From positions 1-51,548 of IMG/VR virus record IMGVR_UViG_3300044712_000759: a stretch of 51,548 nucleotides of DNA; one strand, given 5' to 3'. The notes under the pieces were generated by a model. It was not told the origin of the DNA. It worked only from the letters and a program-made list of their open reading frames with translations, and searched no databases. Positions 21,819 through 29,705 of this stretch are shown here, piece after piece (position 1 is the first letter of the stretch; each line of letters starts with the position of its first letter). The DNA comes from a virus. Made by a program: the position numbers and the translations under genes.

Positions 21819-21907
21819 ATTTGTCTGTTAGCGTAAATTAGACTTGTGATCATCGGGAAGTTGTGGCGAACCCACCGCTTAACGGCTTTTTTGATTCTGC
21901 GTCTCAT
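21815..21907 (-). CDS. 30-residue basic peptide gene
   Basis: ATG at 21907-21905 shares a base with the upstream TAA (TAATG), and the TGA at 21817-21815 overlaps the next ATG (ATGA). The peptide starts MRRRIKKAVKRWVRHN and ends PMITSLIYANRQI: a cationic amphipathic helix plus a hydrophobic end. Coupling at both ends is good evidence of translation. The function is unknown. Confidence 0.5.
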   Translation of the reverse strand: MRRRIKKAVKRWVRHNFPMITSLIYANRQI

Positions 21908-22296
21908 TAGTATCCGGTTTTTGTTAATCTCATCTCTTCTTTTTCGTAGGATAACAGGCTTCTTAGTGCATCTATTTGATGAACGCAACCCCTGTTTATT
22001 CGCTCAACCCAGTCAACTAAAAATGACTCCTGTTCACATATTGAATCCAAAAGCGCGTTTTGAACCGTAGCCGATAGATGTGATGCCTTTGCTATTGCAA
22101 TGATTGTATCACTTATCTCACGCGTCTTTCTTTCCCTCAGTATCTTCTTAGATAATGCAAGCATCTCACCGGATCGTGACATGTAACTCATCAGAATACC
22201 TATCCTTTCGGATATTTCAAACGGGTCATTAGAGACTGTTATATCAAGGTAGGACTGAATAACACCTGCTTCTTTTTCAATTTCTTCTATTGTCAT
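21907..22296 (-). CDS. Hypothetical helical protein, 129 residues
   Basis: A predicted all-helical soluble protein (MTIEEIEKEAGVIQSYLDIT ... ISDTIIAIAKASHLSATVQN ...). It has no known motif. The position between the MBL-fold gene and the small basic genes of the recombination block suggests a role with DNA, but nothing in the sequence proves it. Confidence 0.5.
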   Translation of the reverse strand: MTIEEIEKEAGVIQSYLDITVSNDPFEISERIGILMSYMSRSGEMLALSKKILRERKTREISDTIIAIAKASHLSATVQNALLDSICEQESFLVDWVERINRGCVHQIDALRSLLSYEKEEMRLTKTGY

Positions 22297-22304
22297 ATTT
22301 TAGC

Positions 22305-23036
22305 TTAAAAAGGTTTTTGATTAAATGGTATTTCCAGCCCCGGGGCGGCAATAAAAACCTGCTTTACGGTGATCTGCTGTATTGTCTGCTGAAATTCTTT
22401 GCTATTGCTGTTCCCTTCGGACAGGTGCAGGAGAACGATATTGATAACCTTCCTGAGATCGTTTGCCTTCAGAAAGTCAATCGTAGTCTGTAATTCCATG
22501 TGTGAAAACAAGATACGATTACGGACGTACATATTACCTGCTCCTGCTTGTAACTTCCTATTTACTATTTCCTCATCATAGTTGCATTCTATTAGAACTT
22601 GGTTTAGCCCAGGGAACCGATATTTGCAGTAACTTGTATCAGTAATAAAAACAATCCTTCCACACTCTTCGTGTTCGATCAAAAAACCATAATTACGGCA
22701 GTCGTGAACGAGGTCAAAAGGTTTTACGTGAAATTCTCCAATTTGATAAGTAGTACCCGCTTCGATCAATATTATATTATGATGGGTACCTTTTGCTTTG
22801 GCTGTCTCGGGACTGAGAAATACCTTTATTCCTGCATTAAGATATTGATAGATGTATTTGCTATGATCGCCATGTTCATGATCACATAGACAGCCTATTA
22901 TTTTTGAGAGATCGAAATTCAAAGCTTTTTTTACCTCAATCAAGGGAATGCCACAATCGATCAGGAGTGTCTCTTTTTTGCCCTCAATAATATAATTATT
23001 GCCCTGTGATGAGCTTCCGGTTACTTTAAGCAACAT
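22305..23036 (-). CDS. Metallo-beta-lactamase-fold hydrolase
   Basis: The product is 243 residues. CDHEHGDHSKYI near residue 52 is the HxHxDH metal motif, followed by histidine and aspartate ligands at VHDCRNYG and FITDTSYCKY and a late LLHLSEGNSN. This is the YycJ/WalJ-like branch of the fold, several members of which are nucleases. MBL-fold genes are often neighbours of phage recT, where a 5' exonuclease is expected, so it is a candidate for the exonuclease partner of RecT. That pairing is inferred from position. Its start overlaps the end of the HNH gene by 11 bases. Confidence 0.8.
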   Translation of the reverse strand: MLLKVTGSSSQGNNYIIEGKKETLLIDCGIPLIEVKKALNFDLSKIIGCLCDHEHGDHSKYIYQYLNAGIKVFLSPETAKAKGTHHNIILIEAGTTYQIGEFHVKPFDLVHDCRNYGFLIEHEECGRIVFITDTSYCKYRFPGLNQVLIECNYDEEIVNRKLQAGAGNMYVRNRILFSHMELQTTIDFLKANDLRKVINIVLLHLSEGNSNSKEFQQTIQQITVKQVFIAAPGLEIPFNQKPF

Positions 23037-23664
23037 CTTTTTTAAATTTAAACCCTACCGGTTCTGTTAATGCCCTTTTTACGGGCCATGATTTGATTCT
23101 GCGTTCTAATCCAGTATAACTAATGCCAATTTTTATAGCCCAATCTCTCAGGCAAAGAGTTGTTCCATTGAAGCTGATTAATACGTTATTCCTTTTATTT
23201 CGACACTGTTCATGTCTAGTAGACCATTTACAGTTGGAAGGTTCATAATTGCCGTTATTATTAATTCTGTCAATCGATAGATTTGGAGAATATCCATTCA
23301 TATTAGCCCATTCATAGAAAGATTTAAATTCATGCCATTCTTCGCAGACTGTAATTCCCCTTCCTCCATAATTCTTATAACCTGCTTCTTTCGGATCTTT
23401 GCACCTCCTTAACATATCCCACCACACCCTATAAAGCCTGGTCCTGCTCTGCCCATGTTTTGTTGAATGCATTATTGCAGTATCTCTTGTTAGGCATCCG
23501 CAGCTTTTGGTATTGCGTCTTAAGCTTGACATTGAGTGTGGTGATATTTTCCCACAATCACACTTACATAAGAAATATCTTTGCCTACCTCTTTTCGTCT
23601 CTTCACAAATAACTACCAACCTGCCGAACCGTTGTCCTTTATTTATCTGAATTTTTATTCGCAT
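23026..23664 (-). CDS. HNH homing endonuclease
   Basis: The product is 212 residues. KCDCGKISPHSMSSL with SCGCL forms a zinc-binding N-terminal domain. Residues 85-160 (YRVWWDMLRRCKD, NYGGRGITVCEEWHEF, LSIDRINNNGNYEPSNCKWS) are the phage HNH core, and NNVLISFNGTTLCLRDWAIK is the DNA-binding (AP2/NUMOD-like) tail. It cuts DNA to spread its own gene. It is markedly more AT-rich than recT next to it, consistent with recent arrival between recT and the MBL gene. Confidence 0.85.
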   Translation of the reverse strand: MRIKIQINKGQRFGRLVVICEETKRGRQRYFLCKCDCGKISPHSMSSLRRNTKSCGCLTRDTAIMHSTKHGQSRTRLYRVWWDMLRRCKDPKEAGYKNYGGRGITVCEEWHEFKSFYEWANMNGYSPNLSIDRINNNGNYEPSNCKWSTRHEQCRNKRNNVLISFNGTTLCLRDWAIKIGISYTGLERRIKSWPVKRALTEPVGFKFKKDVA

Positions 23665-23705
23665 AATTGAAAAATTATCCGGGGATTTCTCCCCGGAATT
23701 AATGA

Positions 23706-24644
23706 CTAAAACCCCCTTCTTGTGTCCCTGCCAAAATCTGAAAGGCTGGCTGACTCTTCTGCCGGCGGTTCCTGGTTGGGCTTCTCCTGTTCTTTCACTG
23801 GTGCCGGCGGTATAACCTCGGCTTCGGCGTCCATCGTTATCTCTTCTTTATTTGCATTGTCGGCAATGGCCTGCTTTGAAGCCAGGGTGCGTTCATCCCG
23901 GTCATCATCGTCGAACAGTGCGCTGTCGTCCGATGATGAAATAAAGAGCTTGCAGGCACGGCTGATAACTGTCTTTACAGCCATCTGATCGGGGAAGTTC
24001 TTGTGTGCCGGACTGCCACCCTTCATGGCTCCCTGCATCCATGCCTGGCGGATCTGTGCCATTGTCATGATCTCGACGTAAGGATCCTGGTTCTCATCCT
24101 CGAAAATCAGTGTAGCGTAAGCGCCTTTGATTTTGTCCGGGTCAATGTTATCGAGCTTCTGAACGTGTTTCTCGATCTTCTTGTAACCCGACGGCAGGAT
24201 GCTGTAAGCGAATTCGTCACCCTCATAGATGACATTCCCGACCGCTTCCTTTACATCCCCGTAGCGTTTTGCCAGGGCGATAGTGCCGTGATATTCCCGC
24301 TGGAGGGTGAGCTTGTCACCGTAGGCAATGAAGTCACACTGTTTTTTTACCGGGTTCAGTCCCTGGAGAACCATACTGAGCAGCGTGTTTGCGATACTCT
24401 CTTTCGTGCAGACCGACAGCACCGGGTTCCCGTTCTTGTCCTTTGCCTCCAGAAGGATCAGCCAGGCAGACTTCAGGGCGTTCTCCGGGGAGTAGTTTTC
24501 CGGCAGACGAATGTCTTTGTTTGCCGTGAACTGCTGCACCCTGGAAAGTACTTTATCAGCTATTGAGATTTGCAATACGGCTACTGCTGCCGGCTGCTGT
24601 TTTTCTTCATTCCCGCCTTTAGCGGGTTTTGCATCTTCTTTCAT
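23706..24644 (-). CDS. recT: RecT single-strand annealing protein
   Basis: The product is 312 residues. Core segments LSMVLQGLNPVKKQCDFIAYG, LTLQREYHGTIALAKRYGDV, and ADYTLIFEDE-like GAYATLIFEDENQDPYVEIMT leading to QIRQAWMQGA are those of the RecT family. The C-terminal 70 residues are acidic and low in complexity (DDDDRDERT, PPAPVKEQEKPNQEPP), usual for the family. It anneals single strands in phage recombination and repair, working with a 5' exonuclease. The promoter at 24671-24678 lies just upstream. Confidence 0.93.
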   Translation of the reverse strand: MKEDAKPAKGGNEEKQQPAAVAVLQISIADKVLSRVQQFTANKDIRLPENYSPENALKSAWLILLEAKDKNGNPVLSVCTKESIANTLLSMVLQGLNPVKKQCDFIAYGDKLTLQREYHGTIALAKRYGDVKEAVGNVIYEGDEFAYSILPSGYKKIEKHVQKLDNIDPDKIKGAYATLIFEDENQDPYVEIMTMAQIRQAWMQGAMKGGSPAHKNFPDQMAVKTVISRACKLFISSSDDSALFDDDDRDERTLASKQAIADNANKEEITMDAEAEVIPPAPVKEQEKPNQEPPAEESASLSDFGRDTRRGF

Positions 24645-24670
24645 GTTCGTCTCTCTTTAATTGATTTATA

Positions 24671-24722
24671 CAAAGTTAAGAATTATTGATGATTTTGAGA
24701 ACTATAATAGTTCATATTTGAA
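24671..24722 (-). promoter_or_regulatory. recT promoter with double palindromic operator
   Basis: The minus-strand -7 box TAACTTTG is at 24678-24671. Upstream lie GAACTATAATAGTTC (24699-24713), a perfect inverted repeat around one base, and AGTTC-N6-GAACT (24710-24724), sharing a half-site. The motif sits where a -33 box would be, so either repression or activation is possible. Confidence 0.6.
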
Positions 24723-24723
24723 C

Positions 24724-26688
24724 TTAATTTGACAAATTTTTTGCGACCTCTTTCGATACCTCGTTAGTGATGCGGAGCGTTGCATCTTCCGGCGATACGT
24801 ACAGGCTTATCACCTGGCAGTCCATTTCCGGGATATCCGTCACGCTCTCGCGGTTGTCAATAAATACCGGGGCGTATATGTCGTAATGCTTCGATATTGT
24901 GCGTATGATGTCAAGTCCGCCCTGTATCTTTTTGGCATTGTTCGCATCGGCAAAAGGCACCCCGTCGAGAAGTGTTTCACAGGTTTCCTCGACGCCGCCA
25001 TTGATCAGAGTGTTGAACATTTTGAACTTTACAAAGCTGAACATGGAATTGACCCTCTGTTCGATCATAGCGATCTTTGCTCTGGTGAACATCTCGCACT
25101 GATACTCTGCCTTTTCGAGTGATGCGATCTGCTGGGCGAGGGTCTTTTCTGAATCGGTCAGTTCTTTTATCCTGGCGTTTTTCTGCTCGTTGATGGCTTT
25201 GATCTGAAGTTTACCCGACAGTTCGGTTAGGGTTGAACCTATTATGGTCTTTTCAATCTTCAGTTCGGAATTATCGGCTGCTGTTACTGACTGGAATGAT
25301 TCGTTGATCTGTGAAATCTCCTGCTGTATCTTCTCAATCTCAGGGTTCGCTATTATTTTCGGTTCCGGCACCGTTAATGCGTCGTGCTGCTGTTGTTTGG
25401 CAGCAACGGTCTGCTCGAGGGCTGTAATTTTGTCCTGCATTTCCTGAGTCGCCCGGGTTCTGGTTTCAATATCCTCTTTGTTTGTCTTGCCCCGGTACGA
25501 TATCATGTCAAGTTTTTTGACCTTCGACTCATTGAACGAGCGGGTCAGTTCTTCCTTGCGGGTGTCAATATCTGATGTTTCAAGGGGTCGCTTACAGGCC
25601 GGACACACAAACTCGTTTTCATCAAAGAGCAGAATCCTTGCGTTCTCTTCATCCCACTGAGTGCGGAGTGTGTTGTTCTGACTTTCAAGGTCGGACTTTA
25701 TTTTTTCGTTTGCCTGGATCCTAACCTGCAGATCTTTGATATCGTTTTTGCTTGTCTGAATCTCAGCGGCGAGACGGTTGCGTGTAATGGTAAGATCGCG
25801 AACCTCGTTTTCTGCTTTCTGCCGGTCCTCAAACTGAAGGTCCGTGATCTTCCTTTTCAGTTCGTTGATCCGATTTTGTGTCTCGACGTTCTTGCGGTTC
25901 GCGGCATTGAAGCGTTCGGCTTCACTCTGGAGTAGTCCGTCAATCTCGGTTATTCGGGCATTAAGCCGGGCAATTTCCTTTTCGACTTCCTGGTAGTTCG
26001 GTTCTTCGAGCAGCCCCCTTTTGGCCTCGTCAATACGAACCGGCAGGTCCGCAATAGATTCCTTCAGAAGCTTTTTCTTTGCGGCCAGTTCGCGACGGTA
26101 CAGTTCAACATCCTTGCCCCCGAGCGAATCAAAGAACTTCCGTATTTCGGTATTGCTCGCTGCAACTTCCGCATCATTGACACCCCCGGCCATTTTAAAC
26201 AACACGGCCCGACGGTCACCCCATGCCATTGAGTTAAAGTATAGCGGGTTTGTAACCTGTTTGAACATACTCTCCGGGAGCAGGTTTTCAATATACTTCT
26301 GAAAGTCCTTCATCTGGTACGGGATACCGTCAATGAAAAACAGTGTTTCATGCCCGGCAAATTCCGGCGTTTCCTCGCCGCGTTTCTTCACCCATTTCTC
26401 TTTGAAGATGCGCTGCACTACCACGTTACGGCCGTCAACTGATAGCACGCCGGTAACGCTGTGGTCCACCTGGTGCAGAGGGTTGTTGTTTGCGTCGAGA
26501 CTTTTGATGTTAAAGTCCTTCCGGTCGTCGGAGTCTTTGCCGAAAAGCAGCCAGCTCCACGCGTCAAACAGGCGGGTCTTGCCGGATGCGTTCGCACCCC
26601 AAACCGACGTTCTGAATCCGAAGTTAACGAGCAGGTTTTTTGCTCCTTTAAAGTGCTGAAGGTTCAGCGATTTTAATTCGATTTTCAT
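24724..26688 (-). CDS. SbcC/Rad50-like AAA ATPase
   Basis: The product is 654 residues. Walker A WGANASGKTRLFDAWSW lies near residue 35, a long coiled coil covers about residues 200-540 broken by a zinc hook CPACKRP near residue 365, and the C-terminal half has CQVISLYVS after the Walker-B-like APVFIDNRESV near residue 610. This is the SMC-like layout, at about two thirds of SbcC length, common next to phage recT. It probably processes or tethers DNA ends with a nuclease partner (VRR-NUC, MBL protein or the distant phosphoesterase). It ends 80 bases before the recT start, with the recT promoter between. Confidence 0.85.
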   Translation of the reverse strand: MKIELKSLNLQHFKGAKNLLVNFGFRTSVWGANASGKTRLFDAWSWLLFGKDSDDRKDFNIKSLDANNNPLHQVDHSVTGVLSVDGRNVVVQRIFKEKWVKKRGEETPEFAGHETLFFIDGIPYQMKDFQKYIENLLPESMFKQVTNPLYFNSMAWGDRRAVLFKMAGGVNDAEVAASNTEIRKFFDSLGGKDVELYRRELAAKKKLLKESIADLPVRIDEAKRGLLEEPNYQEVEKEIARLNARITEIDGLLQSEAERFNAANRKNVETQNRINELKRKITDLQFEDRQKAENEVRDLTITRNRLAAEIQTSKNDIKDLQVRIQANEKIKSDLESQNNTLRTQWDEENARILLFDENEFVCPACKRPLETSDIDTRKEELTRSFNESKVKKLDMISYRGKTNKEDIETRTRATQEMQDKITALEQTVAAKQQQHDALTVPEPKIIANPEIEKIQQEISQINESFQSVTAADNSELKIEKTIIGSTLTELSGKLQIKAINEQKNARIKELTDSEKTLAQQIASLEKAEYQCEMFTRAKIAMIEQRVNSMFSFVKFKMFNTLINGGVEETCETLLDGVPFADANNAKKIQGGLDIIRTISKHYDIYAPVFIDNRESVTDIPEMDCQVISLYVSPEDATLRITNEVSKEVAKNLSN

Positions 26689-26701
26689 CTCTCTTTGATG
26701 T

Positions 26702-26881
26702 TTAATTATTGAAAATATGTTTGTTATATCTGATCCTCTGGTTCTTCACGCGGGTCATTGCTGTCCACGCAATAGAGTAAAGCATTGAACAGTTACTGAA
26801 GTGCTTGCCGTTCTCATGCACTATTCGGTTTATCTCACTGAGTGTTTTTGCCGAGTCGAGTTTTACAATTATTCCTGTCAT
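26702..26881 (-). CDS. Small hypothetical early protein
   Basis: Start ATG 26881 (MTGIIVKLDSAKTLSEINRI), 59 residues; the frame extends upstream over the previous gene. The product is basic toward the end (TRVKNQRIRYNKHIFNN). It is the second gene of the early operon. No family is recognised. Confidence 0.45.
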   Translation of the reverse strand: MTGIIVKLDSAKTLSEINRIVHENGKHFSNCSMLYSIAWTAMTRVKNQRIRYNKHIFNN

Positions 26882-26888
26882 GATAGTG

Positions 26889-27152
26889 TTATTTTGAATT
26901 ATTTTCCTCTGATGCCTTAAGCAGTTTTTCATTCTCCCGGCGGGCAGAAATGATATCATTATAGATTAATATTGCATCTTTAATGACATTTTCCGGGTTG
27001 CATTTTCCGGATCTAACGCCCTTGCCGGTCAAAATCCGGTACACGTCGCAGGCACTGATATTGTGCTTAATGCGAAGTTCTTTCTTTGATCCGCGCGGAA
27101 GCGTTCGACGGATCTCGTTTAGTTTTTCCTCAGAAATTGCACTATTTTTCAT
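26889..27152 (-). CDS. Small HTH protein, first gene of the early operon
   Basis: Start ATG 27152 (MKNSAISEEKLNEIRRTLPR); the in-frame GTG at 27185 falls inside the promoter. 87 residues. KKELRIKHNISACDVYRILT with TGKGVRSGK reads as a helix-turn-helix with a basic wing. As the first gene divergent from the repressor it occupies the Cro position, so it is a likely early regulator. I see no closer family match. Confidence 0.6.
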   Translation of the reverse strand: MKNSAISEEKLNEIRRTLPRGSKKELRIKHNISACDVYRILTGKGVRSGKCNPENVIKDAILIYNDIISARRENEKLLKASEENNSK

Positions 27153-27184
27153 TATTTTTCGTAAATTTGTATTATCCGATAGCA

Positions 27185-27256
27185 CAAAGATAGTTCAATT
27201 TTTTCATTTATTAGTATATTTTTGCACTTATTTTTATTATTTAATTCAATTTTGAA
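27185..27256. promoter_or_regulatory. Divergent control region: early promoter, repressor promoter and operators
   Basis: Early promoter: minus-strand GAACTATCTTTG with -7 box TATCTTTG (27192-27185). Repressor promoter: plus-strand TATTTTTG (27217-27224). Operators: a half-site AGTTC (27192-27196) touching the early -7 box, and a full TTC-N6-GAA (27245-27256) in the repressor's own leader, six bases before its start. The layout predicts repression of early genes and self-limitation of the repressor. Confidence 0.65.
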
Positions 27257-27261
27257 CTAAA

Positions 27262-27660
27262 ATGATTGAAGATCAGAGAGAAACAGAAGTAGCGGGGGGA
27301 ATGTCTATCGGACAACGGCTGGCATTAATACTGGAGCATTATGGGACGAACAGCAATAGGCTGTCATCCGAAATTGAACTTTCGACGAACACGATTTTAA
27401 CGCGGATCATTCGCAACCCGGAGCGCGGGATGTCGCTTGAGGTGATTCAGAAAATCCTTTTTAAGTACCCGGGAGTTAATCCGGATTGGTTCGTGACCGG
27501 TCGCGGTGAGATGATCCGCGATTATTTAGGTCAACCCAGGCCAGAGGTTTGCCCGGACTGCATCAGGAAGGATGCAGAGATAAAGGATTTAACCGTTAAA
27601 TTATTGGAGTGTAAAGACACGGTGATCAGGCTACACGAACAGGGCAGCAGGATCAGTTAA
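27262..27660 (+). CDS. Phage repressor, XRE-type HTH without peptidase domain
   Basis: The only accepted plus-strand gene, 132 residues. QRLALILEHYGTNSNRLSSE, then LSTNTILTRIIRNPE is the helix-turn-helix, and VNPDWFVTGRGEM is the C-cap typical of Bacteroidetes XRE regulators. The C-terminal 35 residues (CPDCIRKDAEIKDLTVKLLE ...) have a CxxC and a short coiled coil for dimerisation. No LexA-type peptidase is present, so induction cannot go through RecA-stimulated self-cleavage and probably needs an antirepressor such as the gene at 13071. It likely binds the TTC-N6-GAA palindromes. Confidence 0.8.
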   Translation: MIEDQRETEVAGGMSIGQRLALILEHYGTNSNRLSSEIELSTNTILTRIIRNPERGMSLEVIQKILFKYPGVNPDWFVTGRGEMIRDYLGQPRPEVCPDCIRKDAEIKDLTVKLLECKDTVIRLHEQGSRIS

Positions 27661-27759
27661 GCACAATCGTATATAGCCGTTTTTCAGTTTTAGATATTTC
27701 TGCGAATGTTAGCCACCTGGTGCCGATGCGTCGAGGCGTGTAGTCAAACTGCATTATCA

Positions 27760-28944
27760 TTATCCACATACGGCCTTAATTATTATTTCCTGTGCTGAGT
27801 CCACGCGGGCGCGAATCATGTCGTAATTGATATATGTGTCTGTTACCTGGTTCTGACCATGCCCCAGCCCCTGCTTTATATCTTCGAAGGATATGCCAAA
27901 TTTACGCCCTAGCGTGGCCCAGGAGTGACGCGCATAGTAAGTTGATAGGTATATACCACCGCAGGCGTATTTTGCAGCCAGACGCAGCCGGATGTTCGTT
28001 TCTTTGGTGAAATTCTTGTAGTGCGAATAAGAATCATCAACATCTAAAAAACTCAGGAGATATTTTTGACCTTTGTACTTATCGAATAACTTCTGACACT
28101 CGGGAAATACTTTAATATTGAACTCTGCCCCGGTCTTTGCTCGCCGGTAACGGATCCGCCCGTCGGTAAAATCCGAGTGTTTCAGGTAAAGAAGATCTTT
28201 AATGTTTATCCCGGCCAGAAAAAAGATCATCATAAACACGTCGACGGACCGCTGCTGGCTCGGGAAGTATGGCCCGACCATCAGTTTTTGTATGTGCAGT
28301 ATTTCGAGGGAGCGCTTTACAGCCTTTTCAGATTTGATTTTGTATTTACGGAACGGGAACAGTTCACCTTTTACGACGTCGTTATTTATGGCATGGTTGA
28401 AGATCGCCCGGATGTTGACCATATAAACCCTAATAGTATTTATTTTACTTTCCCGTGATTGAAGGAATTCATCAAAGCCCCCGAGGAATTGCCGGGTGAT
28501 TTCCTTAAATAAAAGTGTATCCCGTCCGGTGTATTGCTTAAGCAAACTGATTGTATTTTGATATGACAGGGCGTAAGATAGCCGCTTTTCTTTTGTCAGC
28601 ATTTCGGTGCGGGCCTGTGCATACTTTAAAAAGTCCTGTCCGTTTCCGCTACCGGACCGCAAACGGGAGACAATAGACTTTATGTCCATGAGTTTAATAT
28701 CCTTCCCGATGTCGGCCAGGATTTCGTTATACTCGTTCAGTAGGACGTTCAATGCTATGTTTAGTTTGTGCTGGTTCGGGCATTTATCCGATATCATGCC
28801 AGCCGGGGTCATGTACTGAGGTTCGACGTTAAAGGGCGTTTTTAAATATGCGACCTTTCGCTCGTGGCATATCCGGATTTTTATATTACATTTACCGTCT
28901 TGCTTGACCTGTGATTCTCTCACGACCGGTTTTATTGATGCCAT
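27760..28944 (-). CDS. int: Tyrosine recombinase integrase
   Basis: Start ATG 28944 (MASIKPVVRESQVKQDGKC); about 394 residues. The N-terminal arm-binding and SAM-like core-binding domains are followed by a catalytic domain. At the box I position (about residue 245) the usual Arg is Asn: FLAGINIKDLLYL. Box II reads YYARHSWATLGRKFG (Arg present, the preceding His replaced), then LGHGQNQVTDTYINY with the nucleophile Tyr. Loss of the first Arg is known in some Bacteroidetes recombinases such as IntDOT. It joins attP (tRNA-Lys core) to the host tRNA gene. It converges on the repressor gene, with no clear terminator between. Confidence 0.88.
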   Translation of the reverse strand: MASIKPVVRESQVKQDGKCNIKIRICHERKVAYLKTPFNVEPQYMTPAGMISDKCPNQHKLNIALNVLLNEYNEILADIGKDIKLMDIKSIVSRLRSGSGNGQDFLKYAQARTEMLTKEKRLSYALSYQNTISLLKQYTGRDTLLFKEITRQFLGGFDEFLQSRESKINTIRVYMVNIRAIFNHAINNDVVKGELFPFRKYKIKSEKAVKRSLEILHIQKLMVGPYFPSQQRSVDVFMMIFFLAGINIKDLLYLKHSDFTDGRIRYRRAKTGAEFNIKVFPECQKLFDKYKGQKYLLSFLDVDDSYSHYKNFTKETNIRLRLAAKYACGGIYLSTYYARHSWATLGRKFGISFEDIKQGLGHGQNQVTDTYINYDMIRARVDSAQEIIIKAVCG

Positions 28945-28947
28945 AAA

Positions 28948-29177
28948 TGTAGTGCATTTGTACTGCAATATTAACAAAGTACGCAAACTAAAGCAAATAA
29001 TGTTTGCTGATTAAATCCGGAAGACTTCAGAAATAAAAGGAAAAAGCGCAATAGTGAGGCTGTTGCGATTTTGCCGAATATCATACCTCTTAATCATGTG
29101 ATCAAGGGTTCGATCCCCTCCGGACCAACAAGCGTTTGCGAACTTTGAGATTTTGCGTTGTAGTGCAGTTGTAGTGC
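28948..29177. other. attP: integrase arm sites flanking a tRNA-derived core
   Basis: Repeats resembling arm-type sites flank the core: TGTAGTGC (28948-28955), TTGTACTGC (28958-28966), TTGTAGTGC (29158-29166) and TTGTAGTGC (29169-29177). The crossover core is the tRNA-Lys piece at 29087-29128. The first pair overlaps the integrase start region, so integrase or excisionase binding there could also regulate int. This explains the gene-free stretch 28945-29269 together with the terminator at 29184-29208. Confidence 0.65.
29087..29128 (+). other. 3' half of a tRNA-Lys(CUU) gene (attP core)
   Basis: The stretch starts with anticodon loop CTCTTAA (anticodon CTT), continues with the 3' anticodon arm, variable loop, T-arm with GGTTCGATCC, and ends with CGGACCA plus discriminator A. 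The 5' half of the tRNA is absent; the bases before 29087 cannot form the anticodon stem. Phages that integrate into tRNA genes carry exactly this piece so that integration restores the gene. Confidence 0.8.
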
Positions 29178-29183
29178 GGGAAA

Positions 29184-29208
29184 TAAAAAAGCGGGTTAAA
29201 GTCCCGCT
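29184..29208 (-). terminator. Intrinsic terminator before attP
   Basis: AGCGGG (29208-29203 on minus) and CCCGCT (29195-29190) form a 6-bp stem followed by TTTTTT. It ends the unit of the zinc/coiled-coil gene and shields attP and int. Confidence 0.75.
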
Positions 29209-29269
29209 TCCTTATATTGTTGAATGAAGGTTGTTATAGATCACAGTTAGTAATAAGGAACGGCACATC

Positions 29270-29641
29270 CTATAAATGTTGAAATATATCTTTGAATATA
29301 TCAAAATATATCTTCATCCGTTCTTCTCGATATTCTTGTTCTTTTTTAAGTTTTTCGATTTTTTTTAAACGTCTTTTTTCAACTGCTTTTTCGGAAGAAT
29401 AATATTTTCTTTGCTTTTCATTCCTAATTAGTCGCTCCTTCTCTTTTTGCTTTTCAAATTCTATTTGCCGGGAATATTCTTCTGACACTTTTTCTTGCGC
29501 TTCGCCTCCGCAAGCCTTACATAGAGTATAATCTATTTGAGAAAACTTATTATAGTGCATGGTGCAATTTTCACAAACAAACCTTTCGCAGTCTCTACAT
29601 TCCCATTCTGTTTCACTTCCACAGATATGACATTTACCCAT
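29270..29641 (-). CDS. Zinc-finger plus coiled-coil protein beside attP
   Basis: Start ATG 29641 (MGKCHICGSETEWECRDCER); 123 residues. The first 50 residues have five CxxC pairs plus a His, (CHIC, CRDC, CENC, CKAC), a B-box or AN1-like double zinc site. The rest is one long charged helix (EFEKQKEKERLIRNEKQRKY ...). It has its own promoter with palindrome and its own terminators on both sides and is AT-rich, the usual marks of a moron gene added next to att. Its function is unknown; a lysogeny-expressed protein that affects the host or other phages is plausible. Confidence 0.55.
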   Translation of the reverse strand: MGKCHICGSETEWECRDCERFVCENCTMHYNKFSQIDYTLCKACGGEAQEKVSEEYSRQIEFEKQKEKERLIRNEKQRKYYSSEKAVEKRRLKKIEKLKKEQEYREERMKIYFDIFKDIFQHL

Positions 29642-29662
29642 AATCTCCAATAATTATTCCAT

Positions 29663-29702
29663 CAAAGATACAAATTATATCCGACATGATTCTTTTTTGA
29701 AC
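29663..29702 (-). promoter_or_regulatory. Promoter with palindrome for the attP-proximal gene
   Basis: The minus-strand -7 box TATCTTTG (29670-29663) has TTC (29690-29692) N6 GAA (29699-29701) about 20 bases upstream, in place of a -33 box. Confidence 0.55.
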
Positions 29703-29705
29703 TAA

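Noticed and set aside
29087-29128. An intact tRNA-Lys gene
   Set aside because: Only the anticodon loop to the 3' end is present; the 5' half is missing, so it is an attachment core.
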